NCBI RefSeq assembly: GCF_030463565.1
Contig: NC_134643.1
Span: 127,454,309 to 127,518,308, forward strand
Direction of reading: 5' to 3'
Source of the DNA: Pelecanus crispus
Taxonomy: Eukaryota > Chordata > Aves > Pelecaniformes > Pelecanidae
Length of the DNA: 64,000 nt
The stretch's first letter is position 1; each line of letters opens with the position of its first letter. Below the pieces are notes generated by a model, which saw nothing but the letters and a program-made list of their open reading frames with translations, did not search any database and was not told the origin of the DNA. Shown piece after piece: positions 36,420 to 46,663 of this stretch. A program made the position numbers and the translations under genes.

Positions 36420-37042
36420 TGTTGTGGTTTAGCCCCAGTCAGCAACCAAGCCCCACACAGCCGCTCACTCACCCTCCCCCTGCCAGTGGGATGGGGGAGA
36501 GAATTGGAAGAGCAAAAGTGAGAAAACTCATGGGTTGAGATAAGGACAGTTTAGTAATTGAAATAAAATAAAATAGAATAAAATAGTAATCATAATGATA
36601 ATAATGATAACGATAATAATAATAACAACAACAATAATAATAGTAGTGAAAAGGAAAACAACAAAAAAAGAGGAACAAAACCCAGGAAAAACACGGGATG
36701 CAACCGCTCACCACCTGCCAACCGATGCCCAGCCAGTCCCTGAGCAGCGATCGCTGCCCCCCAGCCAACTTCCCCCAGTTTCTATACTGAGCATGACATC
36801 ACATGGTATGGAATAGCCCTTTGGCCAGTTTGGATCAACTGTCTTGGCTGTGCCCCCTCCCAGCTTCTTGTGCACCTGGCAGAGCATGGGAAGCTGAAAA
36901 GTCCTTGACTGGTGTAAGCACTGCTTAGCAACAACTGAAACATCAGTGTGTTATCAATGTTATTCTCATACTAAATCCAAAACACAGCACTATGCCAGCT
37001 ACTAGGAAGAAAATTAACTCTATCCCAGCCAAAACTGGGACA
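36420..37042 (+). mobile_element. Solo LTR of an avian endogenous retrovirus (ERVL-like)
   Basis: The 623-bp element begins TGTTGTGG and ends GGGACA, the TG...CA form of retroviral LTRs. It is bounded by a perfect 5-bp direct repeat, ACTGG, at 36415-36419 and 37043-37047. No gag, pol or env remnant or second LTR adjoins it, so it is a solo LTR left by recombination between two LTRs. The sequence is one I recognise as a frequent dispersed LTR in bird genomes. It carries its typical internal A/T-rich microsatellite (about 36557-36655) and several AATAAA hexamers near 36560-36590. The 5-bp duplication favours an ERVL-type (class III) origin over ERVK, which usually leaves 6 bp. The family name and the orientation relative to proviral transcription (+) are inferred. 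Confidence 0.88.
36557..36655. repeat. Interrupted AAT/AAC microsatellite inside the LTR
   Basis: This A-rich tract of AAAAT, AATAAT and AACAAC units lies at the place where this LTR type normally carries a variable simple repeat. It is probably length-polymorphic. Confidence 0.8.
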
Positions 37043-37047
37043 ACTGG
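37043..37047. repeat. Target-site duplication, right copy (ACTGG)
   Basis: This is the second copy of the five-base duplication, directly after the terminal CA of the LTR. Its identity to the left copy means the insertion has not been rearranged, and it argues against great age. Confidence 0.85.
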
Positions 37048-40000
37048 GTAGTCAGTGTTCCTGGTCCTCTGTGCCAGCACAAGGAATCCTGGCCAGATCA
37101 GGAGGATGCATGCTTCTCAGTGCTTAGGTTTATGTGGGTTTGACAGTATAAGGGAGCAAAATTAATTTTGTTTTAAAATAAATTGCTCTTCCCCTCTTAT
37201 CAAGTCTGCCATTGAACTTCGTTGCATTTTTATTCATGTTACAGCACGATTTCCTACAAGTGAGAATCAAGTCCGGACTTGGAAGTGGGGTTGGACATGT
37301 TGTTCTGGGCTTGAAAGGGTCTCAGAACAACCTAGTGGATTTGGACTTACAACCCCTCTGTGCTGATAGCTCTATCAGAGTCCAAGGTTACCCTGCACTT
37401 GCCAAGTGAAAGGTATTGGCTCAGGTTTGCTTGAGACTTGGCCTTGACTTGACTGAAAAATCTGTGAACCTCCACAAACCTTCCGTTTTGGCACACTCTT
37501 TTTATAGGCTTATGATGAAGTACAGGAAATTCACTGCTGCATTTTGATGTGCATAGTCATGTATGCCAGCACAACATTTACAAGTGTGGGTCTTGAAAGC
37601 TCTCTTCCAACGTATTGTGGAAGCATTGTGCAGCCTCTTTATCTGTAATTCCCACCCCTACAGAAAGCCTGGCTCTGGGTTTCCAATTTTCACTTGAATC
37701 ACCTTTTCCTTGAAGGTTTAAAGCACAGATTTCCATATGAAAGACACCTTCCTTCTCTGGTCTGAGGCTGGCTCAACATTTTCTGAGTGACCACCTGGAC
37801 ACAAACCCACAGTTTCCCAAGGTAGAGAAGAGGGGAGAACTGTGGGAAACTGGATTAGACCGATGACAGTCATCTTCAAGGAAGGAAACAGCAGATTGGA
37901 AGTTGAGGGCAATGCAGTCAAACACATGATTGCGACTCCGTGGTGTCCATGGGGAGTTTTCTCCAGGGGAGGATGGGAAGCATTTGTGCTCTTGGAGGGA
38001 GCTCTGGATCCTGCCACCACAGGTCCGCTCAAAGTACCTCCTGGGTCTGGAGTCACTGCCAGGGCACAGGCATTAATTGCTCCCTGGGGGTATACTTAAC
38101 CAGTATGTCCTTGACCAGGAGTGCTCGTTTTCAAATTCCTGCTGAAGGACATCCTGCAAAGGTTTCAGATGCTTTTGGCTTCTCGATAGATTGCTGGGGT
38201 CTTTGCATGCTGGGATAAACAAGCCAGTGTAATGTATGGTCAGTATATACTCCATAGCTGAAGTTTCTGGTTTAGTGGTCTGTTAAAATCCTGCCCTATT
38301 CAGCTGCACACCTTTACCATTAAGAGTGTTGCCACATTTTAAACAGCATTCTCCATATGGGGGTATATAGGACCTCCAAGTTTCTGAGTACCCCCCAAGC
38401 ATTTCTTAATTTTTTAACACATGTACACTTTAGAAATGGAGAAAAGCGGCACAGAGTCATCAAACCTAGACCAACTGAACCATTTAGGCATTTAGTTCAC
38501 CACAACCTTTTTGTGCAAAGGCCAGGCACAAAGATGGTTTTGCAAAAATCTTAGCAAACACAAACTCAAAGCAGTGGGATTAGTTTGCAGACTTTGTTCT
38601 TGCTTGTTCACCTCACCTGCCACATGGTGCAAGGATCAAAGACTTTTGACACAGCTCAGTCACACCTGGAAACAGGCTTAAAAGGAGATGAATCTTGGTT
38701 CTGTAAAGCCTGAAAACCAGAGGGCTGTTTGATCAGGGCTTTATTCACCCAGCTGCTGCCAAGATCCAGAAGGAGGCAGGTGGACTCTTTGGCCCACTTG
38801 TAGATATGGTGAGGAACACTGTGCTTTCGTGCCTCCCACAGATGCCAGAGAGACCTCCTCAGACATTGCCTTAATTCCCTTAAATGGCTTTGGCAGACAT
38901 GGGTGACTTAATGACTTAAAATGAGGTGCCTCCAAAGAAAGGAGGCAGGATGCTATCCCTACGTGGCTGCACTTTAAATGGTGGGCAGCCCGAATGTTGC
39001 AAAGAATCAACAGATAAGTGGGGAAGAGAAATGTGGGATAGACTGTTTGGTTTAGAGGAGACTAGAGGCACAATCTGGGCTTAGATGTGTTTGTGCACAC
39101 ATGGGAAGAACCTATGTCGCTGTTAAAATAGGAATTGCTGCTCTGTGAAGACATTATCACATTGGCTCTGGAGAAGTGAGGCTGCATACTGTAATAGGCT
39201 TGGAAGGTTTATTCCATGGCTTGCAGATGAGGGACTATTGACACAAACCTAGAATTGGTACCTCTTTTAGAAAATTGCCATTATGAGAAGACTCATTAGA
39301 GATAATATTCTCATTTCCTTTCTGGCAGCAAGTCTGCCAACTAAAATAAAGAGTAGGATGCTTTTCACTGATAGGAAAAGACATATTCCCGTGTTGTAAT
39401 CTAAAGGGATAAAATGTATTCATTTTTTAAAGCAGTGCAGGTCATTCATCTGCACTGTGGCTTTAGCATAGGCAAGATTTTATTTAGTGTGTTTCCACAG
39501 CGCAGCCTTAGGTCTTGATGGCAGTCTTCCAGTGGACAGGCTGAAGCTTTTGTTTTGGTTCTGAGCCATGCTCTGCAAGAATCCCCAAGTTTCAGGTCTA
39601 GTTACTAACCCTGGAGTCCCTTAACCTTACCAAATGGTTGGTTCATAAAGGTTAAGTAAGCTTGAGGTGAGAATCACATGAGTCTGGGCCAAGTTTAAGC
39701 AAACTCTCTGGATCTTAGGAAAGCAATATTACTTTGGGTCAAGCCAGGCAAAAGGTCCATAACTCTTTCTGACTGAGACAAAGTCAAATGTGAGGGACGC
39801 GTGCCAAGTCCCAGTGCCCATTGCCTGTGTTTTGTACAGCTTTGGTCACTGCAGTTCATCTTAAAATGAGGATGTTTGCTTCTCAGTGGTGTAACTCAGC
39901 TTTGCCAGTGGGATTTTGGAGAGAGTTTAGAGGACTAAAGCTTCTCCCTTGGCCAGCAATCCCTTCTGCCTGGCTTTGACCCAGGACAACTCTCTTCTTG

Positions 40001-42360
40001 TCCCAGTCAGAAAATCGCCTTGCCCTAAGGGGAGAGATGTTTTCATTGCTTTCTTCACTCTGCGGTGCCCTGAGAGCACACGTAATGAGATAACATTGTG
40101 TTCGCATTAAAAAAAGGCCCCTAATTCCTGGTGCTGCAAATCTGTGACAACTCACCAGCAAGCGTGTGCTCTTTGGAAAACAAAAACAGTGCTGACCCTG
40201 GCTTGGGAGCACGGGCCCAGCTCAAGTCACCAGCCATTGAAAGCTGGGAGCAGCTAGTGCTTCTTGAGCTGCCTGTCCAGGGAGGACCCGGGCCCCCCTG
40301 GGGACCCCCAGCAGCTGTTTCTGCCCCTGGTCATCCAGGTTTGGCACTGCTGAGGTCTGCCAGTGTGGCCACGGGTGGTCACCTGTTGAACACCACCTCC
40401 TTCTTGCTTGGGAAGGGCTACAGTACATGGCCACGGGTGAGTGCTGAGCAAACCACATTGCTGTCATTTTGTGTTTGGCACGGGTCACTTAACCCAGGTG
40501 TTTACAGGCACACATATCACGTGGGACAGCCCAGAGATTCCTTTGGCTCAAGGTCACGGGCATGGTCAGCTCAGTTAAGGTCGGTGAGTTTAACCACACT
40601 AAAAGCAGGGCTTGTCTTTTCTCTGAAGAAGGGCAGACGTTACGGCAAGATGATTTTCAGAGAAGTGAGGCAGCCCCTGCTTGCCGTGCTCTCACGCTCC
40701 CGTTGAGCCATGTGACACTATGTCTGGCTGAAGCAACTGGGAAATTATATTTCCAGTTTAAAAACACCTGTGCTCAGAAATATTCAGGCTCCTTATTCCC
40801 CACCGAAAATCAAAGCAGGCAAAATATATGCATTTGGGGCTTCCCAAGTGAAACGTTGGGAACCTCACCCCACCCTAAGCACATGTGCAATTGCAAGTGG
40901 AGGCTGCTGGCTCCCAGTCAAAACCCAGCTCCCAGTATAAAGCCAAGGAGGGGCCACCCTCCGCTGCAGGCATCTGCCACGTGGCTCTGGAGTCGCTGTG
41001 CAGGCTGGGTGCCGGCATGCTGCTGGAGTGGGGCCAGAGCCCCAAGCCCCAGGACTCTGCCAGGTCTTCTGCCTACCCTTTGCTAAGACAAACCTTTCAA
41101 GGTAATGTGAGAAAGAAGTTTTGCCTGGGTAGAGGTAAAAGTCCTCAGGATTTGGCTTCCTTGAGAGAGAAAGAGATATTCCTTTTAATTGTGTTCCTAC
41201 CCAGGATCCTCTTACTTGTTTAAAGAAGGTATTTGAAACAAATGAGGGTTCCTGCTTTGCTTCAACCAGCTGACACATCTCATCCTCTCTCATCCTCCCC
41301 AGGGGACTGTGCTGGCCCTCCTGCAGTGAGCTGGGCTGTGGCCTCCTTCCCAGCCGTGCTTTTAACTGAGGCCACAACTCACTGGAAGCCTTTATAAGGA
41401 TTCCCATGAAGAATAAATCAAAACAACAGAATCGGACTGAAAATTAATTGCTTTTCCATCTGTTGAAAGTTAAAAAAACCCAGCACCCCCTTTCATTAAT
41501 CAGTCTGTTTTCTATCTGCTTTCGACCCTCACCTGGTTTATTTAAAAATAAAATACAGGCAAGTGTTTTGATTATCTATTGTTGAGGAACTATTAATTCA
41601 AGGAAATGTTTGCAGTGGAAGGAAATTTAAGTCAAGATTTAATCTTGGAGTAGTGCTGGGAGCAGTGGGAGCATCTGCAGGGCTGGCGGTGTGGAACACG
41701 ATGGCCATGACACCCTCCCCTGCCTCTGGGGTGAGCTTCACCCTGGTCCAGCATAGCCTGGGAGATGGCAGGAGAGGAAGGGCTTCTCCCCAAAACACCC
41801 AGTTATCCCTGCTTGCCATCAAGCCAGAAATCCCATGGAAAAAGGTCCCTTTCTAGCTGATTTGGGGTCATTGCTCTGGTCCAAAGAGACCAAGGAGGTG
41901 AGAGTGAGAGTGCTCCATTGTTCCACACTTTTATACAGGATGGCAGCATTTTCTGATGTGCAAAAGGGTTTTGACATGAGCTGTGTTTCCCCAGTGGATG
42001 TCTGAAAGCAACTGATTCCTCAGATTTTCTCTGCTAATGTCTGATATATGGTGCTAGTAGATCCAGATAGTAAACACTGCAGTGCAAGGTAGGATTGGAG
42101 TCTGGGGTTTTGATCCACCTCATTAGTATTATAATGACAGAGGTCTTTTGGGTAATTCAGGCCTGCATCAGATGCCACCACCACCGTCAATAGCTAGGGA
42201 TATTCACATCCACACAACAGGACCATCTTCAAAACTCATTTCCATGTCCTGAGATAGATTGCTCTGTCACAAAACCCAGAATCCTAGCTCTGTAGTACCT
42301 GGGGTGACAAAAAGCAGGTAAGAGTTATCCTCAGATGCTTTCTCAACTCATAGCCTGGCA
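37048..42360. other. Non-coding stretch right of the solo LTR, nothing recognised
   Basis: No coding segment, RNA gene or repeat body is recognisable. The GC-rich 40200-41080 has overlapping open frames on both strands that look compositional. Confidence 0.4.
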
Positions 42361-42366
42361 TAGATG

Positions 42367-42450
42367 GAATAAAATAATAGTAATAATAGTAATAGTTATA
42401 GTAATAATATAAGTAATGATACAAATGGCAACAATAACAACAATAATAGA
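42367..42450. repeat. Interrupted AAT/AAC/TAG simple repeat
   Basis: Degenerate AATAATAGT and AACAATAAC units extend over about 80 bp. It looks like the internal tract of the solo LTR at 36420-37042, but the flanks do not show that LTR's landmarks, so I call it only a simple repeat. Confidence 0.7.
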
Positions 42451-44204
42451 GTTGAGGGGGAAAATCAATCTCTTTAACCTAAGAAATCCAGTTTCTGCCT
42501 AGAGCAATCTGAAGTCTTGCTTATAGAAAACTGCAAGGTATCTGTTAGTTTAAGTGCTCCAACGCCAACAGGAACCGAGTGAGAAAAGCAAGCAGGCAAG
42601 CAAGGCAGAGCAGGAGTCGATCTGACAGCAAAGACTGAATGGATTTTAATTTACCTAGACAGCTCTGACATCTCTGGCTGCCCAAAGGACGCTGTTACTA
42701 ATGGGTTGGGTGGCACGCTGCAGCAGGTCCCGAACCTGGGCTCTCAGCCCGGCAGAGCAGCCCACGTCCCTCCTGGGAGAACCCCACGCCCACCCCAGAG
42801 CACAGGACACGCATCTGTGGGGCTGAACAGCTCAGTGGGGTGAACAGCAGGGGAGGAATGGGAGGGGGGAAAGGAGGGAGCGGGTGCTCCCAGGCTGGAG
42901 GAAGCTGAGGAACAGCGCTGTGCTGAGGTGACCCACGAGGGATGAGCCTGGTTCAGCCTCATCACGCCGACCGCCAGAGCAAATCAGGACCAGCTGCTGG
43001 CAGAAACTCCTGCAAGACCAATGTGGTGCAGGTTAGGGTTTTAACGAGGTAAATAGCAATGCCTGTGAGGGCCAGGAGAAACAGGGGCCTGCAGGAGTGC
43101 AGATGCCAAACCTCCCAGCAGTAGTTTCCTCAGCTCTTCTGTCACCGGCCCTATTTATCTGCGTGCTCTGCTCAGCACCAAGCCAGGGAGACAGCAAGGA
43201 CCCATGCACCCTCCTTTCCCCCTGGAAACATCTTCACTCCTGAGCATGGCCCTGGAGGAGGTGTTCAGGCCGAGTTGAGGTGCAGGTACCGTGCCCTCTA
43301 TTCAAAGGCTCTCAGAAAAAACAAATGCCATGGTCTTCCACTAGCCCATTTTACTCACTCACCTTCCCTCCTTCCCCCCTCTCCCAACTATGATTGGCAC
43401 TGAGTGCAGACATGGAAAGACACTCCAGACAAATTCTTGTGCAATCCATAAATCTCTACCTGGGCTGATTGCTCAAGTTGCCTTATTAGCATCGCACCTG
43501 CTTTAAGTGCCAACGCTGCCAAATTAGATGGAAAAACATGCAAATGCTGTGTAGCTTTCTGTGAAATTAGCATGCTTCCTGCACAAAGGTGAAGATTACT
43601 TGGAGGGGGAGAAGCACTAACATCATTTGGCTAATTATCGAAGCAAGAAAACTAGGAGAAAGGATGACTGAAAAAAAGGTGTAAGTATCAATCCCATCAT
43701 ATAGACTAACTGCCATAAGGGTGGCATGAAGAGCGGCTCTTCAGTATGGCCACTGGCATCAGTGAGGAGGCTGCTGAACTCCAGCTGGCTAACGAGACTG
43801 CTTTAGTTTTCTGCTTTAATAAACAAAAGGGATGCTTTGGCTGTTCCTGGTGGAAAGGGAGGTATCCAGTGAACGGGTGTGTATCCAGTGATACACACAA
43901 AAATGATGTTAAGAGAAAGATGGCAGCAGCAGGAATGCTAATAGCAGGACATGCCAGATCTACACTTGCCTGAGTGACCACAAACTTTAGCCCTTTGAGT
44001 GCATATCATAAACATTTAAAGATGTCAAGTGTTGTGGGAAAAATCATAGGTACTCATAGAAATAAGTCTGTTTCATAAAGTGTACGTAGAAGGAGGCTGT
44101 GCAGGCAGCCTTCACCCTGCCTACCTTCAGAGTGTTTGGCTTTGCAATCAAAACAACATTTTTTTCATTGTTATTTGATTGAAAATTGCTAAGGTTTCTG
44201 TTCC

Positions 44205-44220
44205 TTTTTTTTTTTTTTTT
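44205..44220. repeat. Poly-T run of 16
   Basis: This is a homopolymer of 16 T. No adjoining retroposed body or target duplication is recognisable. Confidence 0.9.
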
Positions 44221-45140
44221 CCTTAAGGTAAATTACAGTTTGTTAGAAGGAGCACAAGGGGGAGAGAAGAAACAGCAACTTTTGGGCAGTAACCCTCTCA
44301 GCAAAACCCGACAGACATCTCAGCTGCTTGCTGCAGTGCCTGGGATCTCCAGCTCCTCTTTTCCAAATGAATGGCACTCCCGGCTCTGTTGACTTTCTGG
44401 GTGCCCCATCCCTCTGGGAACAGCAGCCTTCAGCTCTTCCGCCTCCGGGGGGGTGGGTCTCTGCTGTCCCCAGTGGCATCATGTGCCCCCTAAACACATG
44501 GGGTCATCTTCTCCCCACATGAGGCATCTTCAAAGGAGGCTCTCATCTGAAAGCTTTGATACGCTTCTTCTCAGAAAGCCATGGCTGGTTACCTTCAAAC
44601 CATCCGATTTCTTTCTGGAAATAAATGCAGACATTTAGTTCCGCTAGAAACTGAGCGTTGGAGAGTCTTAGCAGTTTCCTCCGCTATCTTTTTTGGGGCA
44701 TCCCAGCGGGATGCTGCCGTCCCCTGTGGCCTCGCCCTAGCTCCTGCTGCACACCTGCTGCCGAGACCACCAGAAACGGGAGAGTGAGCGTGCGAGGAGC
44801 AGCCGGCGCTGGTCCTCGAGGAAGTGTTCCCTGGGATGACGCGGGCGGTGAGAAATATATGTGCCTAACGCCTGGGGCCAAACATATGGATCTCCTTCTC
44901 CCTTCCAGCAGAATTTTGTCCTGTCTGGAAGTGGAGAGCACGGGCCAAAAGAGCTGCGATATACTTATTTAGAAATGACTACCCCTCTGCTCCCTTTGTT
45001 CAGGATGAAACGGTCTGACTTTTGTCACTGAGTAATATTGCAGTTAGCTGTCTGAAAAGGCTCCCCTTTCTTTGGGATGGTCTCAATTTTCATGCCTGCT
45101 TGCTGGAGCCTTAAAAGCTTGTTTTCAGTTGTTTTTGCTT

Positions 45141-45163
45141 GCAAAGTGCAATTAGCACTTTGC
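45141..45163. promoter_or_regulatory. Hyphenated palindrome with homeodomain core
   Basis: Perfect 9-bp arms GCAAAGTGC (45141-45149) and GCACTTTGC (45155-45163) flank AATTA, a homeodomain core. The surrounding 44960-45240 is AT-rich and looks like a conserved non-coding element. Confidence 0.35.
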
Positions 45164-45236
45164 GCACATTTGATCAGGTGCTAATTTAACTCAGGGGACA
45201 ATTTACCTTCCTAAATATGTGCTAATAGTTCTCTTC

Positions 45237-45281
45237 AAGAAAAAAAGAAAAAAAAAAAGGGGGGGGGGGGGGGGAAGGGGG
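45237..45281. repeat. Pure purine tract: A-rich then 16 G
   Basis: Forty-five consecutive purines run from an A-rich half into a 16-G run (45259-45274), followed by AAGGGGG. The tract is G4- and triplex-prone and probably unstable in length. Confidence 0.9.
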
Positions 45282-46270
45282 CGGGGAGGATGGAGAGAAA
45301 GCACCAGACAGAATATTTTTAACTGGATCAAAATGATGACATTCATTTTCCTACTCATCCCTGGCTGAGTCATGCAAATCGTCCCGAATAGGAGGATGTG
45401 CAGCAAGGACAGCAACGAGCAGCTCGGAGGAGGCAGGGCTGGAGGAACACCCAGGGCTCGGGGATCTGCACCTCCCAAACCCTTCCTGCCCCACCACTGA
45501 GCACCCCGTGGCTTGGCCACAGCAGGGGCTTGTGGGGCCGGTGTCACCTAAACACACCTGCATCACCTAAACCCAAAATACAAAATTCTCCCAGAGACTT
45601 ATATATGGTCCTTTTAACCCAGGGCATCCAATGGACATGCAAACTGTTGCACTGGGGCAGTTGAGAGGTCAATAATACATCCTTGGTCTGGACAAGCGGG
45701 GCATAACGGTATCTTTTACACCAGCCTTGCCAGGGAGGTGTTGTAACCAGCACTGCAGCCTCATCCTTTTCTCAAATGGCTTTTTAAAAAAGAAAAATCA
45801 TGTTTGTATTTTTTTTTTTTTAAACAAAAAGCTCTGGTCAAGGCTCAGCAATTAGTTGTTGAACCTTTGATTCAACCAACATCTAGCACATGGAGGGGGT
45901 TGTTTCTCACAGGTGCTGCTCAGTATTGTTTGGGAACATAAAATCAGGTTTCAAAACAAAAAAGGGGCTCTTGGAAGGAAGCTCCCCAAAATCTAAGGAG
46001 TGTGAACATTGCTGGTCACTTTTGAAAGCTTTTGCCACTATTGTAACTTCATTGCCTGGTACAGTGGAGTCCCTGGTGAGCTCTGGATTTGTAGAAACTC
46101 TATAAAAATAGAGCCAAGGTCTTTTTCTCCACCCTCATTTTCTATCACTTAGGCTGTAGCAGTTCCATCACTGCCTCAGATGGTTATTCAACAACTGAAA
46201 AATTTCCCTGCCAGAGATATTTCCCAATCCAATAACATATTTCACATCACCTTTTGTTTTATGCAGTATC

Positions 46271-46290
46271 AAAAAAAAAAAAAAAAAAAA
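46271..46290. repeat. Poly-A run of 20
   Basis: This is a homopolymer of 20 A. It could be the tail of a retroposed sequence, but no body is recognisable upstream. Confidence 0.9.
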
Positions 46291-46402
46291 GCTTTATGAC
46301 TGCGGAAACCAAGCCTAGCAGATCCCTGCTATTTTTCCCTCTGTGATGCCACCCTTATGAAATGTTCCTTTTCCCTGAGAGTAATTAAACAATTTACTCA
46401 GG

Positions 46403-46434
<32 letters not shown>

Positions 46435-46448
46435 GTGTATGTGTATAT
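46403..46448. repeat. (GT)n/(GTAT)n microsatellite
   Basis: About ten GT units are followed by GTAT/GTGTAT variants. It lies 135 bp left of the hairpin at 46583 and is likely polymorphic. Confidence 0.9.
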
Positions 46449-46582
46449 TAATAAAACCTGCCAGATTATCACTGTAACACAGGGCAACAGGATCTCTGTA
46501 ACTCTTCCCAGAACAGCAAAAATGCTTTAATTCCTGTGGTTCAGGGGCCACGTAGGATGGCAGCAATTCTGTGCTCCTATGC

Positions 46583-46663
46583 TTAATGTTAGTAACCCAA
46601 AGAGAGAGCATCACAGCATTGTCCTGGTGCCATGACGCTCTCTCTTTGGTTTGCTAACATTAA
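46583..46663. other. 81-bp near-perfect hairpin (pre-miRNA-sized or miniature palindromic element)
   Basis: The 31-nt arms 46583-46613 and 46633-46663 pair at 28 positions, with one G:U pair possible in the + transcript and two mismatches. After a 2x2 internal loop, a further GCATT/GGTGC stem (46616-46620 with 46626-46630) closes on a 5-nt loop. The size suits a microRNA precursor. Both ends read TTAA, so a tiny TTAA-targeted palindromic transposon is an alternative. I do not recognise either arm as a known microRNA. Transcription cannot be judged from sequence. Confidence 0.6.

Larger units (their letters stand above)
42451..46270. other. Non-coding stretch with conserved-looking blocks
   Basis: 43380-43680 and 44960-45240 are low-CpG and AT-rich, dense in homeodomain/POU-type sites, and resemble conserved non-coding elements. 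A short hairpin (9-bp arms, 4-nt loop) lies at 43877-43898. 44690-44850 is modestly CpG-rich. No coding segment is recognisable. Confidence 0.4.

Noticed and set aside
42367-42450. Second copy of the solo LTR, based on its similar AAT/AAC microsatellite
   Set aside because: The flanks lack the other LTR landmarks. The simple-repeat similarity alone is not evidence.
46638-46660. miR-9 relative, because the 3' arm contains TCTTTGGTT as in the 5' end of miR-9
   Set aside because: The match ends after nine bases, lies on the opposite arm and the rest of the hairpin does not resemble mir-9.
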